DNA from: JAZNLR01 sp045579195
GTDB lineage: Bacteria > Bacillota > Clostridia > Christensenellales > CAMQZB01
Reading direction: 5' to 3'
Assembly (NCBI GenBank): GCA_045579195.1
Contig: JAZNLR010000096.1
Location: 1 to 10,490 of the forward strand
Length of the DNA: 10,490 bases
In this document: one piece after another, positions 1-7,219 of the stretch
Numbering within the stretch: the stretch's first letter is position 1
How the letters are laid out: every line of letters starts with the position of its first letter
Notes under the pieces: generated by a model
Told to the model about the DNA's origin: nothing
The model's database searches: none
Seen by the model: only the letters and a program-made list of their open reading frames with translations
Made by a program: the position numbers and the translations under genes

Positions 1-49
<49 letters not shown>

Positions 50-70
50 AAACTCATCTTCAGCCTTCTT

Positions 71-99
71 ATTATATTGAATTTTCACCTGATTGTCAA
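71..99 (-). promoter_or_regulatory. Consensus sigma-A/sigma-70 promoter of the tRNA-Thr gene
   Basis: On the minus strand there is a perfect -35 box TTGACA (bases 94-99), a 17-base spacer and a perfect -10 box TATAAT (bases 71-76). The expected start of transcription is near base 64, about 15 bases before the mature tRNA 5' end at 49. Both hexamers and the spacing match the housekeeping consensus exactly, as is common for stable RNA genes. No other gene lies between this promoter and the tRNA. Confidence 0.9.
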
Positions 100-156
100 A
101 TGAAAACGGGGCTTTTTGAAAAGTATTTATCGCATCCGCAAAAAAGTTAAAACGAA

Positions 157-178
157 AGGCGCAAGTTTCCCTGCGCCT
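157..178 (-). terminator. Hairpin downstream of the SPFH gene, probable terminator
   Basis: An inverted repeat AGGCGCA (157-163) / TGCGCCT (172-178) with an 8-base loop lies 36 bases past the SPFH stop codon. On the minus strand the stem is followed by an interrupted T tract (TTCGTTTTAACTTTTTT), so the hairpin probably ends the nfeD-SPFH transcript before the tRNA promoter. The T tract is not clean, so termination may be partial. A T-rich stretch also follows on the plus strand, but no plus-strand gene precedes it. Confidence 0.65.
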
Positions 179-213
179 CTTTTGTCTGTTTTCCGAATTT
201 CGGTGTTTTTTGA

Positions 214-1113
214 TTACTTGTCTTCCGAAATGGTCTCTTTCAGGCTTGCGAGCAAACCGGAAACGTTCTGAATCTCGCTCGGAACAATGATCTTCGTGCT
301 CTTGCCGTCCGCAAGCGCCTTGAGCGCTTCATAGCCCTGCAACGTGAGGTATGCCGCGTTCGGATTTGCATTGTTGATGAGCTCGATTGCACGCGCCTTA
401 CCTTCAGCTTCTTCGATGAGAGCCTCTTTCTCTGCGGCTGCGCTCAAGATGCGAGCTTCCTTCTCTGCTTCTGCGCGAAGGATCTTTGCTTCCTTTTCAC
501 CCTCTGCAACGAGAATGCTGGACTTCTTTTCACCTTCTGCACGCAAGATCTGCTCACGGCGTTCACGCTCTGCACGCATCTGCTTTTCCATGGCGTCCTG
601 AATGTCCTTCGGGGGAAGGATGTTCTTCAGCTCAATTCGGTTGATCTTGATGCCCCACGGATCGGTTGCCTCGTCAACGATCAAACGCATCTTGCTGTTG
701 ACGACGTCACGCGAAGTGAGGGTTTCATCGAGTTCCATTTCACCGACGATGTTTCGAAGCGTCGTTGCGGTCAGGTTTTCAATTGCCGCGATCGGGCGCT
801 CAACGCCGTAAGAATAGAGCTTCGGGTCTGTGATCTGGCTGTAAACAACGGTATCGATCTGCATCGTAACGTTATCCTTGGTGATAACGGGCTGAGGTCT
901 GAAGTCCATCACCTGCTCTTTTAAGCTGATTGGCGTGCTGCAGTGGTCAAAGATGGGGATAACCATGTGAATGCCCGTGGTCAATGTTCTGTGATATTTT
1001 CCAAGGCGCTCAACAACAACCGCCGTGGACTGGCGAACAACGCGTACGCTGGATACAAGAATGATCAACGCAAGCACGAACAGGACAATCAAAACAACAA
1101 CAATAGGGTCCAT
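214..1113 (-). CDS. SPFH/band-7 (stomatin-like, QmcA-type) membrane protein
   Basis: The protein has 299 residues. An N-terminal membrane anchor lies at about residues 4-23, a band-7/SPFH domain at about 24-175, and an Ala/Glu/Lys-rich helix at about 176-250. Family hallmarks are visible, including GIHMVIPIFD (47-56), AIENLTATTLRNIVGE (110-125), ELDETLTSRD (127-136) and ATDPWGIKINRIELKN (149-164). Proteins of this family oligomerise at the membrane and are linked to membrane microdomains and to protease or protein quality control; the cargo here is unknown. The long helix carries an 11-residue repeat (about 189-243). A longer frame opens further upstream at 1209, but I chose the start at 1113. 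The upstream extension overlaps the nfeD end, lacks family similarity, and the hydrophobic anchor begins right after ATG 1113, which has a good ribosome binding site. The gene is 19 bases downstream of nfeD and likely cotranscribed with it. Length is normal for the family. Confidence 0.93.
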   Translation of the reverse strand: MDPIVVVLIVLFVLALIILVSSVRVVRQSTAVVVERLGKYHRTLTTGIHMVIPIFDHCSTPISLKEQVMDFRPQPVITKDNVTMQIDTVVYSQITDPKLYSYGVERPIAAIENLTATTLRNIVGEMELDETLTSRDVVNSKMRLIVDEATDPWGIKINRIELKNILPPKDIQDAMEKQMRAERERREQILRAEGEKKSSILVAEGEKEAKILRAEAEKEARILSAAAEKEALIEEAEGKARAIELINNANPNAAYLTLQGYEALKALADGKSTKIIVPSEIQNVSGLLASLKETISEDK

Positions 1114-1120
1114 AATAAAA

Positions 1121-1128
1121 TCTCCTTT
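1121..1128 (-). promoter_or_regulatory. Ribosome binding site that sets the SPFH start
   Basis: The minus-strand sequence AAAGGAGA lies 7 bases before the ATG at 1113, in the short gap between nfeD and the SPFH gene. It supports this start over the in-frame upstream ones, which lie inside the nfeD reading frame. Confidence 0.8.
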
Positions 1129-1132
1129 TATT

Positions 1133-1585
1133 TTATTCCTTTTCCGACGTTTCGACGCGCGAAACGAGCAACTTGTTTCCTTCCAGGGCGATGATGCAAA
1201 CATCCTCACCGACCGCGAGCGGAGCTCCGCTCACTTCACGAACTGTCCAGACGACGCCGCCAATCTTGGCGCTTCCGTTTTCCATGTCCGATGCGGGCGT
1301 TTCCATGCGAACCGTTTTGCCGATCAAGCTGTCGGCATTCGTTTTCTCATCCACGCCTTTCAGGAGATACTTTTTCGCAACCCGACGCAAGAAGACCAGA
1401 CAAACCACGCTGATGATCATAAACGCGAGAATCTGCCAGTACCAGCCGACACCGGGAATGCAAGAGAGCAACATTGCAACAAGTCCGCCGAGGGTAAACC
1501 ACACGCTGACAAGTTCTGCCGTCGCAATTTCAGCAATGATGCTGAGGGCGCAAATTGCAACCCAAATCCAAAACATAAGATCCAT
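1133..1585 (-). CDS. nfeD: NfeD-family membrane protein (short form)
   Basis: The protein has 150 residues. The N-terminal half is strongly hydrophobic, with about three membrane segments (roughly 3-24, 27-46 and 49-67). A basic stretch, RRVAKKYLLKG (67-77), follows, and then a soluble C-terminal domain (about 85-148) of the NfeD OB-fold type. Visible motifs there are SLIGKTVRMETP (85-97 region) and a terminal EGNKLLVSRVE strand. The ClpP-like serine protease domain of long NfeD proteins is absent, so this is the short form usually found beside SPFH genes. NfeD is thought to act as a partner of SPFH oligomers in the membrane. The start at 1585 is supported by the ribosome binding site AAGGAGGA (1592-1599) and by the hydrophobic N-terminus. 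It is the first gene of a two-gene unit with the SPFH protein. Confidence 0.9.
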   Translation of the reverse strand: MDLMFWIWVAICALSIIAEIATAELVSVWFTLGGLVAMLLSCIPGVGWYWQILAFMIISVVCLVFLRRVAKKYLLKGVDEKTNADSLIGKTVRMETPASDMENGSAKIGGVVWTVREVSGAPLAVGEDVCIIALEGNKLLVSRVETSEKE

Positions 1586-1605
1586 ATTTTGTCCTCCTTG
1601 ATTAT

Positions 1606-1634
1606 ATTATAGCATATTTTGCAAAAATTTTAAC
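1606..1634 (-). promoter_or_regulatory. Extended -10 promoter of the nfeD-SPFH unit
   Basis: On the minus strand TGCTATAAT (1606-1614) is an extended -10 box. A poor -35 candidate, GTTAAA (1629-1634), stands 17 bases upstream. A second, overlapping TATAAT lies at 1601-1606. Transcription from the first box would start near 1598, so the leader before ATG 1585 would be only about 12-15 bases and would consist almost entirely of the ribosome binding site. The -10 match is strong and the -35 match weak. Confidence 0.65.
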
Positions 1635-1710
1635 TCTTTATTGTGTTATTCTAATGAGTCCTTAAGGAACCTAGGAAATTCTAAAACATTTATTGATACG
1701 TTTTTTAATT

Positions 1711-1750
1711 TATTTGAGGTTTTTCTCGTTTATTTCAAGTTTTTCTCGCT
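1711..1750. repeat. Imperfect 20-base tandem repeat, two copies
   Basis: Bases 1711-1730 and 1731-1750 match at 17 of 20 positions. The shared core is GTTTTTCTCG, preceded by TATTT. The repeat lies between the opp operon terminator and the nfeD promoter, in A+T-rich non-coding DNA. It may be a simple duplication or a pair of protein binding sites; nothing in the sequence decides this. Confidence 0.6.
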
Positions 1751-1755
1751 TTTTT

Positions 1756-1793
1756 AAAAAAAAGAACCGCAGAGATAAATCTTCTGCGGTTCT
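1756..1793 (-). terminator. Strong intrinsic terminator of the opp operon
   Basis: A perfect 11-base-pair stem, AGAACCGCAGA (1763-1773) / TCTGCGGTTCT (1783-1793), closes a 9-base loop. Read on the minus strand, it begins 9 bases after the stop codon of the last gene of the operon and is followed by a run of T (plus-strand A run 1756-1763). This is a textbook Rho-independent terminator for right-to-left transcription. Confidence 0.92.
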
Positions 1794-1802
1794 ATCTTTT
1801 TA

Positions 1803-2207
1803 TCAAATATTCGGTGGAAGTGTGTGATAATAAATCACCAAAAACAGGACGGACAGCGCGAAAAACACTGCGCCTGCCACCAAAAGATACCCAAAGGAAC
1901 GCGGCTTTTCAGACTGTGCAACGCGATAATCATAGAACGTTTTATATTTTCTCGTCGGATCGCGCCGCATCATCGAGAAGAGACACGACAAGCCGTACGA
2001 CAGCATATCAAACGTTCCGCCCTTCGTTGCAATCACAAGCGCACCATAGCCCGTAAGCAAAACCGCGGGAACAAAACCTGCGTCGCTCAGCGCTTGGAAA
2101 ACCTTGTGCGTCTCTGTCTCGTGGAAGACGTCTTTTGCAAGAAGCACCAAGACGAAAACTCCGAGGCCAACGCCGGTCGCAATCAGGAAGCGTTTCAAGA
2201 AACTCAT
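1803..2207 (-). CDS. Small three-helix membrane protein, DUF3899-like
   Basis: The protein has 134 residues with three predicted membrane segments: about 6-24, 44-62 and 105-127. Between the second and third lies a basic, presumably cytoplasmic loop with the pattern [10 protein letters not shown] (64-73) and then a Lys/Arg/Tyr-rich part, [10 protein letters not shown] (86-95). This layout and the GG-FD-SYG...YYDY-like pattern resemble the DUF3899 family of small Bacillota membrane proteins, whose function is unknown to me; the family call is from memory of the pattern. Its ATG overlaps the oppF stop codon as ATGA (2204-2207), which suggests translational coupling with oppF. It is the last gene before the operon terminator. 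This position suggests an accessory role linked to the peptide transporter, but no catalytic motif is visible. Confidence 0.72.
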   Translation of the reverse strand: MSFLKRFLIATGVGLGVFVLVLLAKDVFHETETHKVFQALSDAGFVPAVLLTGYGALVIATKGGTFDMLSYGLSCLFSMMRRDPTRKYKTFYDYRVAQSEKPRSFGYLLVAGAVFFALSVLFLVIYYHTLPPNI

Positions 2208-3490
2208 TTTGCAGCCAACTCCGCTTTGTATTTTTCGAACTCTGCGTCGTTGCAGTAAATGAAGTGTCCCGGGGTGATCTCACGCATCGTCGGCTGGTTC
2301 ACCGTGTAATCATGCTCTGCGAGCGGATTATAGATGATTCTCTTTCTCTGCTTCTCAAAGTGAGGGTCAGGAAGAGGAATTGCCGAAAGCAACGATCTCG
2401 TGTAAGGATGGAGCGGATTTGCAAACAGCTCGTCGCTGGTTGCGAGCTCGACGATCTTTCCGAAGTACATAACGGCAATGCGATCCGAGAAGTACTTTAC
2501 GACGGAGAGGTCGTGCGCGATGAAGAGGATCGTGAGGCCGAGGGTCTCTCTCAATTCATTGAGGAGGTTGATGACCTGCGCCTGAATGGAAACGTCCAAC
2601 GCGGAGATCGGCTCGTCCGCAATGATGAGCTCAGGCTTCAAGACGATCGCGCGCGCGATTCCGATACGCTGTCTCTGTCCGCCGGAGAACTCGTGCGGAT
2701 AGCGGGAAGCGTGCTCAGGAACGAGACCAACGAGGTCAAGAACACGGAAAACTTCACGGTCGATGACTTCCTTGTCGGTGACTCCGCGGATGATCAAGCC
2801 TTCGGCGATGATCTCACGAACAGTCATTCTGGGGTTCAGCGAAGCAATCGGATCCTGGAAGATCATCTGCATCTTGTTCATGATGCGATCCTTGCTTGCG
2901 AACTTAACAGCTTCCTTCTTTTCCTTTTCGATTGCCTTCTTATCTTCTTCACTTGCAGCAGCGAGCTTCGGCGCATACTCTGCCTCGACGAGCTCCATCT
3001 GCTTCTTTGCGTACTCACGGTTGCAGAACTTGTGGTCGAACTTTGCGGAGCGAATGTTCTCAGCCTGCTCGGCAACAATTGCAACGCAACGCTTGTCGCT
3101 CTCCTCGATCTGCGTCTGGTAGCGCGCGGTAATCTCAGCCTTGTTTGCTTCAGAAGCGTTCTTCAGCTCTTCTGCAAGCTTTGCCTTGATCTCCTTGACT
3201 TCACGCGCGTTTGCCTCTTTTGCATCCTTGATTGCCTGGCGGTACGAGCGGACACCTGCGCAAATGCGCTGGCCTTTGAAATACACCGAGCCACCGGTGA
3301 TGTCATAAAGACGGATGATGGAGCGGCCGGTCGTGGTCTTTCCGCAACCGGACTCACCTACAAGGCCGAAAACTTCGCCCTTGTGGATTTCAAAACTGAC
3401 GTCGTTGACAGCCTTGAGCTGTCCCTTGCCCATTTTGAAAAACTGTTCCAAATGCTCAACGCGGAGCAGAACTTCTCTTTCGTCAGTCAT
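2204..3490 (-). CDS. oppF: Oligopeptide ABC transporter ATP-binding protein OppF, with a helical insertion
   Basis: This is one of the two nucleotide-binding subunits of the peptide importer. All ABC motifs are present: Walker [10 protein letters not shown] (45-53), Q-loop FQDP (211-214), signature FSGGQRQRI (268-276), Walker B LIIADEP (288-294), D-loop SALD (296-299) and switch histidine H326. The C-terminal segment [15 protein letters not shown] (358-372) and a terminal PGHFIYC (407-413) are typical of the OppF/DppF group. The protein has 428 residues against roughly 310-330 for typical OppF. The excess is a Lys/Glu/Ala-rich, probably coiled-coil stretch at about residues 77-204, between the Walker A half and the Q-loop. 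The start at 3490 has a GGAGGT ribosome binding site, and the gene overlaps the end of oppD by 8 bases. It overlaps the next gene by 4 bases. Confidence 0.95.
   Translation of the reverse strand: MTDEREVLLRVEHLEQFFKMGKGQLKAVNDVSFEIHKGEVFGLVGESGCGKTTTGRSIIRLYDITGGSVYFKGQRICAGVRSYRQAIKDAKEANAREVKEIKAKLAEELKNASEANKAEITARYQTQIEESDKRCVAIVAEQAENIRSAKFDHKFCNREYAKKQMELVEAEYAPKLAAASEEDKKAIEKEKKEAVKFASKDRIMNKMQMIFQDPIASLNPRMTVREIIAEGLIIRGVTDKEVIDREVFRVLDLVGLVPEHASRYPHEFSGGQRQRIGIARAIVLKPELIIADEPISALDVSIQAQVINLLNELRETLGLTILFIAHDLSVVKYFSDRIAVMYFGKIVELATSDELFANPLHPYTRSLLSAIPLPDPHFEKQRKRIIYNPLAEHDYTVNQPTMREITPGHFIYCNDAEFEKYKAELAAK
2879..3262 (-). other. Insertion in OppF between Walker A and Q-loop
   Basis: These bases encode about residues 77-204 of OppF. 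In ordinary OppF only about 14 residues link the beta-hairpin that ends here in YFKGQRI (70-76) to MQMIFQDP (207-214). Here about 128 residues are present. They are rich in Lys, Glu and Ala, with almost no Gly or Pro, which suggests long helices or a coiled coil. The frame is open throughout, no stop or frameshift is seen, and codon use resembles the rest of the gene. Confidence 0.85.
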
Positions 3491-5690
3491 TCTTCTTTAC
3501 CTCCGCACTCATTCTTTCGATTCTGTCCGTCACAATCTTCGGCGGATCAACCTTCGGTGCATTCGGATGGAGCAACCAAGTTGCCGCGCTGTGGGTTTCG
3601 GAAACTTCGATCATCGGCGGCTGCTCTTCGAAATCGATCTCGAGAGCATATCTGTTTCGAGCCGCAAATGCATCTCCCTTCGGGGGATAGATCATGTTCG
3701 GCGGCGTTCCGGGGATTGCTTCCAGCTTCTCCTTGGTGTCAAGGTCGGGCATGGAGGAGAGGAGCGCCCAAGTGTACGGATGGCGCGGATCATAGAAGAT
3801 GTCGTCGCTCGTGCCGTACTCAACGATCTTTCCTGCGTACATAACCGCGATGCGGTCAGCCATATTCGCAACGACGCCAAGGTCGTGCGTGATGAAGATG
3901 ACCGTGAGGTTACGTTCCACTTTGAGTCGGTTGATGAGTTCAAGGATCTGAGACTGGATGGTAACGTCGAGCGCGGTGGTCGGCTCGTCGCAGATGAGGA
4001 TATCCGGGTCAGCAGCGAGCGCGATCGCGATAACGATACGCTGTCTCATACCGCCGGAGAACTCGAACGGGTACTGGTTGTAACGAATGGCGGGCTCAGG
4101 GATACCTACTTCTTCGAGGAGCTTGAGCGCGCGCATCTTTGCCATACGCGGAGTGACCGTGTAAGCAACGGCGGAAGCCTGTTCTTTCAAGAAGTCGATG
4201 AGCTCAATGGAGCGAGCCTTTGCGTCGTAATTCTTCTCGTTTTCAACCTGTGCGGTGTAATTTGCCTCAAGGCGTCTCAAGATCTGACGGATGTTCTTCT
4301 TCGTCAACTCGAGGTCAACCAAAACTGCGGGAACAACCTTCCAATCGGGAGCCTTTCCGCTTTCGATGAGGCGCTTTCTCTTTTCGGTCTGCTTGTCGAA
4401 GCGAGCCTGTTCCTTCGGGTTTTTCTTCACACCAATGAAGTACTTATCCGCGAAGTTATTCATGCTGCTTCTGAAGGTGAACTCGTCGCTGTCCTTCTTG
4501 ACGGCGAGCTTGTCGATCGCACCTTCCACCTCACTTGCAAGGCTTGCGATGAGCGCGCGGGTTGCCTTTTCGTCCAAGGTCTCTGCGCGGAAGAAGTCGA
4601 TTGCGTCATGAAGCTTTGCAACGAGCGCTTTCTTCTTCGCGAGGGACTTCTCAAACGAATGCTTCACGCCGATCTGCATCAGGTCGATAAACGCAAGCAT
4701 AAAGTCCTCGTCGAGGTACTTTCTGGTCATAGCGTTCAGCTCTGCCATCGGAATTGCGGAGAGGTCTGCCTCGGGGTTCTTTAAGATGTAATATCCGAGG
4801 GTAAAGTAATTGGGTTTTTCCTTCTTCGTTGCCTCGGCAAGGATACCTTTGAGTTCCTGCAGCTTTGCAAGCGTTCCACCCGTGACGATCGCGTCAAGCG
4901 TTCCTGCGGCGGAAACTGCAGCGATTTCCTCTGCAAGCGCAGGAGCCTTCGGAGCTTCAGCGATTGCGGTCAAAAGCGCGCGGATCTCCTCGCTCTCGGG
5001 AACGACAGCGGGATGGATGGAAGCTTCTGCACCCTTGACGATGGAAGCGATAACGCGCTTTGCATCCACTTTCTGCTTCTTCTCAATGAGGAAGAGCACG
5101 TCTGCAATCTCAGCAACGGTCTCGTCTGCGCGACGGACAGCGGTGTTGAACTTATCTTCGAGCTTTTTGCTCATGATGCAGAACGAGTCAAACGTCTTGC
5201 ACTGTTCTGCGTTGTTCTTGATCTCTGCTGCGCTCTTTCCCTCTGCGGTCATGACTTCGTCAATGCTCTCGTTGAGGAGTTTGAGCTTGGTGTTAAAGGT
5301 CTTTCTTGCGTTCTTCTGGCTGGACTTTCCTTTCAGGATCATTGCCTCGGTGAGCTGTTTTCCGACCTTCATGATCGGGTTCAAGCTGGACATCGGATCC
5401 TGGAAGATCATCGCGATTTTGTCACCGCGGATCTTGTGGAAATCGTCTTCGGAAATCTTCAAAAGGTCCTGTCCGTCATAGAGGATTTCGCCGCCTTCAA
5501 CGATGGAGTTGCCGGCGAGGATTCCCATCACGGCACGGCTCGTGACCGACTTTCCGGATCCGGATTCACCAACGATTGCGAGGGTCTCACCGGTGTGAAG
5601 GTCGAACGAAACGTCACGAACGGCCTTAACGGTTCCGTTCATCGTGCGGAACGAGATGACAAGATCACGTACTTCTAATTTCTTTTCCAT
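3483..5690 (-). CDS. oppD: Oligopeptide ABC transporter ATP-binding protein OppD, with a very large internal insertion
   Basis: This is the second nucleotide-binding subunit of the importer. Motifs: Walker A GESGSGKS (41-48), Q-loop [10 protein letters not shown] (96-105), signature FSGGMRQRI (544-552), Walker B ILICDEP (564-570), D-loop TALD (572-575) and switch histidine H602. The C-terminal OppD region follows, with [12 protein letters not shown] (637-648) and [12 protein letters not shown] (659-670). The protein has 735 residues where OppD usually has about 330-360. The excess is a single block at about 121-512, between Q-loop and signature. The Cys-rich C-terminal motif of many OppD/DppD proteins is replaced by GDAFAARN (672-679), EIDF and ATW, as I recall for Gram-positive AmiE/OppD proteins. 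The start at 5690 has the ribosome binding site GGAGGA and lies 2 bases after the oppC stop. The end overlaps oppF by 8 bases. Confidence 0.95.
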   Translation of the reverse strand: MEKKLEVRDLVISFRTMNGTVKAVRDVSFDLHTGETLAIVGESGSGKSVTSRAVMGILAGNSIVEGGEILYDGQDLLKISEDDFHKIRGDKIAMIFQDPMSSLNPIMKVGKQLTEAMILKGKSSQKNARKTFNTKLKLLNESIDEVMTAEGKSAAEIKNNAEQCKTFDSFCIMSKKLEDKFNTAVRRADETVAEIADVLFLIEKKQKVDAKRVIASIVKGAEASIHPAVVPESEEIRALLTAIAEAPKAPALAEEIAAVSAAGTLDAIVTGGTLAKLQELKGILAEATKKEKPNYFTLGYYILKNPEADLSAIPMAELNAMTRKYLDEDFMLAFIDLMQIGVKHSFEKSLAKKKALVAKLHDAIDFFRAETLDEKATRALIASLASEVEGAIDKLAVKKDSDEFTFRSSMNNFADKYFIGVKKNPKEQARFDKQTEKRKRLIESGKAPDWKVVPAVLVDLELTKKNIRQILRRLEANYTAQVENEKNYDAKARSIELIDFLKEQASAVAYTVTPRMAKMRALKLLEEVGIPEPAIRYNQYPFEFSGGMRQRIVIAIALAADPDILICDEPTTALDVTIQSQILELINRLKVERNLTVIFITHDLGVVANMADRIAVMYAGKIVEYGTSDDIFYDPRHPYTWALLSSMPDLDTKEKLEAIPGTPPNMIYPPKGDAFAARNRYALEIDFEEQPPMIEVSETHSAATWLLHPNAPKVDPPKIVTDRIERMSAEVKKND
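4155..5330 (-). other. Insertion of about 390 residues in the helical subdomain of OppD
   Basis: These bases encode about residues 121-512 of OppD, between the post-Q-loop helix ([14 protein letters not shown], 111-124) and the helix before the signature ([20 protein letters not shown] begins at 521). The block is mostly helical in character and rich in Ala, Lys, Glu and Asp. Pro/Ala-rich stretches at about 227-232 and 246-251 and a Lys/Arg-rich part at about 420-450 may be hinges. I recognise no known domain or intein splice-site motif in it. The frame is open throughout and composition is like that of the flanking gene. Confidence 0.85.
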
Positions 5691-5692
5691 AA

Positions 5693-7216
5693 TTAGTCCT
5701 CCACTCCTCTCAACGACGGGTTGAATGCATCACGCAAACCATTTCCGAACAAGTTGAAGCTGATCATCAAGAGCGAGATAAACAGCGCCGGGAAGAGAAT
5801 GATGTGAGGATGCGAAGCCAAGAAGGAACGTCCGTTTGCGAGCATCGTTCCGACGGAAGTCATCGTGGAGGACTCGAGGTTGACGATACCGAGGTAGGTC
5901 AAGGAGGACTCACTGAAGATGACGCCGGGGATGACGAGGATCGAACCGGTGATGATCGTTCCCAAGCTGTTCGGGAAGATGTGCTTAAACATAACGCGGC
6001 TGTCCTTTGCGCCGAGCGTTCTTGCCGCCAAGACGTACTCCTGGTTCTTGAAGCGATAGAACTGCATTCTGACGCGGGACGCCATTCCGATCCAGCCGGT
6101 CAAGACGAACGCAAACAGGAGCGCGACAACCGGCCCGACTTTATTCGCCAAATGTAGCTGGAAGAGTGACGTCGCGACCATGAACGGGATTCCCGAAAGG
6201 ATGTCGGAAATACGCTCCATCGTGAGGTCGACTGCGCCGCCGAAGTATCCTTCGATCGCGCCGTAGATCGCGCCGATGGTGAGGTTCAAAGCCGAAACGA
6301 AGATTGCGAGCAAGAAGGAGAAGCGTGCAGCTGCCGCAAGGCGGGTGAAGATATCCTGACCCTTCGCGTTCGTTCCGAACAGGAAGGAAGGCTCCTCGCC
6401 GTAGCGATAGATAAAGTAATTATACTTGCTGACGCGAACTCTCCAGGAGGGAGCTGCGCTCGTTCCGGTGACGGTTGCATAGCGGAACGTGCCGTCATCC
6501 CCTTCCACGCGGATGGAGTGATAGCCATCGTCTGCGCCGCCCTTCAGGTAAAGCGAAACGAAGTTTCCGTCTGCATCGAGCTGCGGAGCGCCGTTCTGTT
6601 TGATCTCATACCAGATGTTTGCATCCGACTTGTGCGACTGGATCACAAACTTGGAGGTGTCGACCATGGGGAAGAGAACTTGAATGTTGTTCTCGTTCTG
6701 CCACTCCTGAAGCGCCTCGTACTGCGCGGGGGACATATTGAGGTACAGCATTCCGAGGTTGTTGTAAGAATCGATTCTCAATCTATAATAAGTCGAGCCG
6801 TTCTCCATCCAGGTGTCCTTGACTTCAACGATCGGGTCAAGGCCGGTTTCCTCGGCGATGCCGCGGTAAACGTTATAGGTGTTTGCATTGACGGTGTTGT
6901 TCTTTGCGCCGTCCCATCCGAGGAAGGAAAGGGCGTCACACTTCGGAAGCAACTTTGTGTACTGCAAGTAAGTCGTGTCCGTCAGCGCCTTGGAATAATT
7001 CGTTTCGCAGAAGATGGGAACGAAAATTGCGTAAAGAACGAGGATACCGATGATGATCGCGCCAACGACCGAGCTCTTGTTCTTGCAGAAGCGGCGGAAT
7101 GCATCGCGGAAGTATCCAATGGGCTTGGAGCTGAGCTTCTCGTCGTGGAGTCTTCCTTCCGTGGAAGCAAAGCGGAGTTTTTCTTGCGGGATATTTTTGA
7201 TTTCGTCTGCTCTCAT
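5693..7216 (-). CDS. oppC: Oligopeptide ABC transporter permease OppC, with a large extracellular domain
   Basis: This is one of the two channel-forming permease subunits. The N-terminus is cytoplasmic and has an OppC-type lead-in, RDAFRRFCKNKSSVVG (37-52), followed by TM1 (about 48-70). The canonical GTD-GRD-like motif appears as FGTNAKGQDIFTRL (280-293). It is followed by about five more membrane helices (about 299-321, 333-355, 358-382, 417-440, 472-494) and an EAA loop, EYVLAARTLGAKD...HIFPN (393-416), that docks to the ATPases. The C-terminal FGNGLRDAFNP (490-500) is typical. The protein has 507 residues against about 300 for ordinary OppC. The extra roughly 200 residues (74-276) lie between TM1 and TM2 on the outer face. 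The start at 7216 lies 3 bases after the oppB stop; its ribosome binding site is weak (a GAGA/GGGGG-like stretch), so translational coupling with oppB is likely. Confidence 0.94.
   Translation of the reverse strand: MRADEIKNIPQEKLRFASTEGRLHDEKLSSKPIGYFRDAFRRFCKNKSSVVGAIIIGILVLYAIFVPIFCETNYSKALTDTTYLQYTKLLPKCDALSFLGWDGAKNNTVNANTYNVYRGIAEETGLDPIVEVKDTWMENGSTYYRLRIDSYNNLGMLYLNMSPAQYEALQEWQNENNIQVLFPMVDTSKFVIQSHKSDANIWYEIKQNGAPQLDADGNFVSLYLKGGADDGYHSIRVEGDDGTFRYATVTGTSAAPSWRVRVSKYNYFIYRYGEEPSFLFGTNAKGQDIFTRLAAAARFSFLLAIFVSALNLTIGAIYGAIEGYFGGAVDLTMERISDILSGIPFMVATSLFQLHLANKVGPVVALLFAFVLTGWIGMASRVRMQFYRFKNQEYVLAARTLGAKDSRVMFKHIFPNSLGTIITGSILVIPGVIFSESSLTYLGIVNLESSTMTSVGTMLANGRSFLASHPHIILFPALFISLLMISFNLFGNGLRDAFNPSLRGVED
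6389..6997 (-). other. Extracellular insertion of OppC between TM1 and TM2
   Basis: These bases encode about residues 74-276 of OppC. The stretch is hydrophilic, rich in Tyr, Asn, Asp and Ser, and contains several beta-strand-like runs such as TYYRLRIDSY (142-151), WYEIKQ (202-207), SLYLKGG (221-227) and SWRVRVSKYNYFIYRY (257-272). It therefore looks like a folded, beta-rich domain. From the topology of OppC it must face outwards, next to the binding protein. I do not recognise a named domain. Confidence 0.8.
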
Positions 7217-7219
7217 AAT

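Noticed and set aside
1114..1209. Upstream start for the SPFH gene, giving 32 extra residues
   Set aside because: The extension overlaps the end of nfeD, is basic and unlike the family, and lies before a good ribosome binding site followed by the membrane anchor.
2135..3844. Long plus-strand reading frame of 569 codons opposite oppF and oppD
   Set aside because: It is a shadow of strongly biased minus-strand codons. It crosses the oppF/oppD junction, its protein has no recognisable domain, and the minus-strand genes carry complete ABC motifs.
3315..4784. Plus-strand reading frame of 489 codons opposite oppD
   Set aside because: It is antisense to conserved ABC motifs and has no recognisable product. 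It is best explained as a shadow frame.
4155..5330. Intein or intron inside oppD
   Set aside because: The block lies outside the usual intein sites in ATPases, has no terminal His-Asn with following Cys/Ser/Thr, and no homing endonuclease motif. The frame stays open throughout, so it looks like an ordinary protein insertion.
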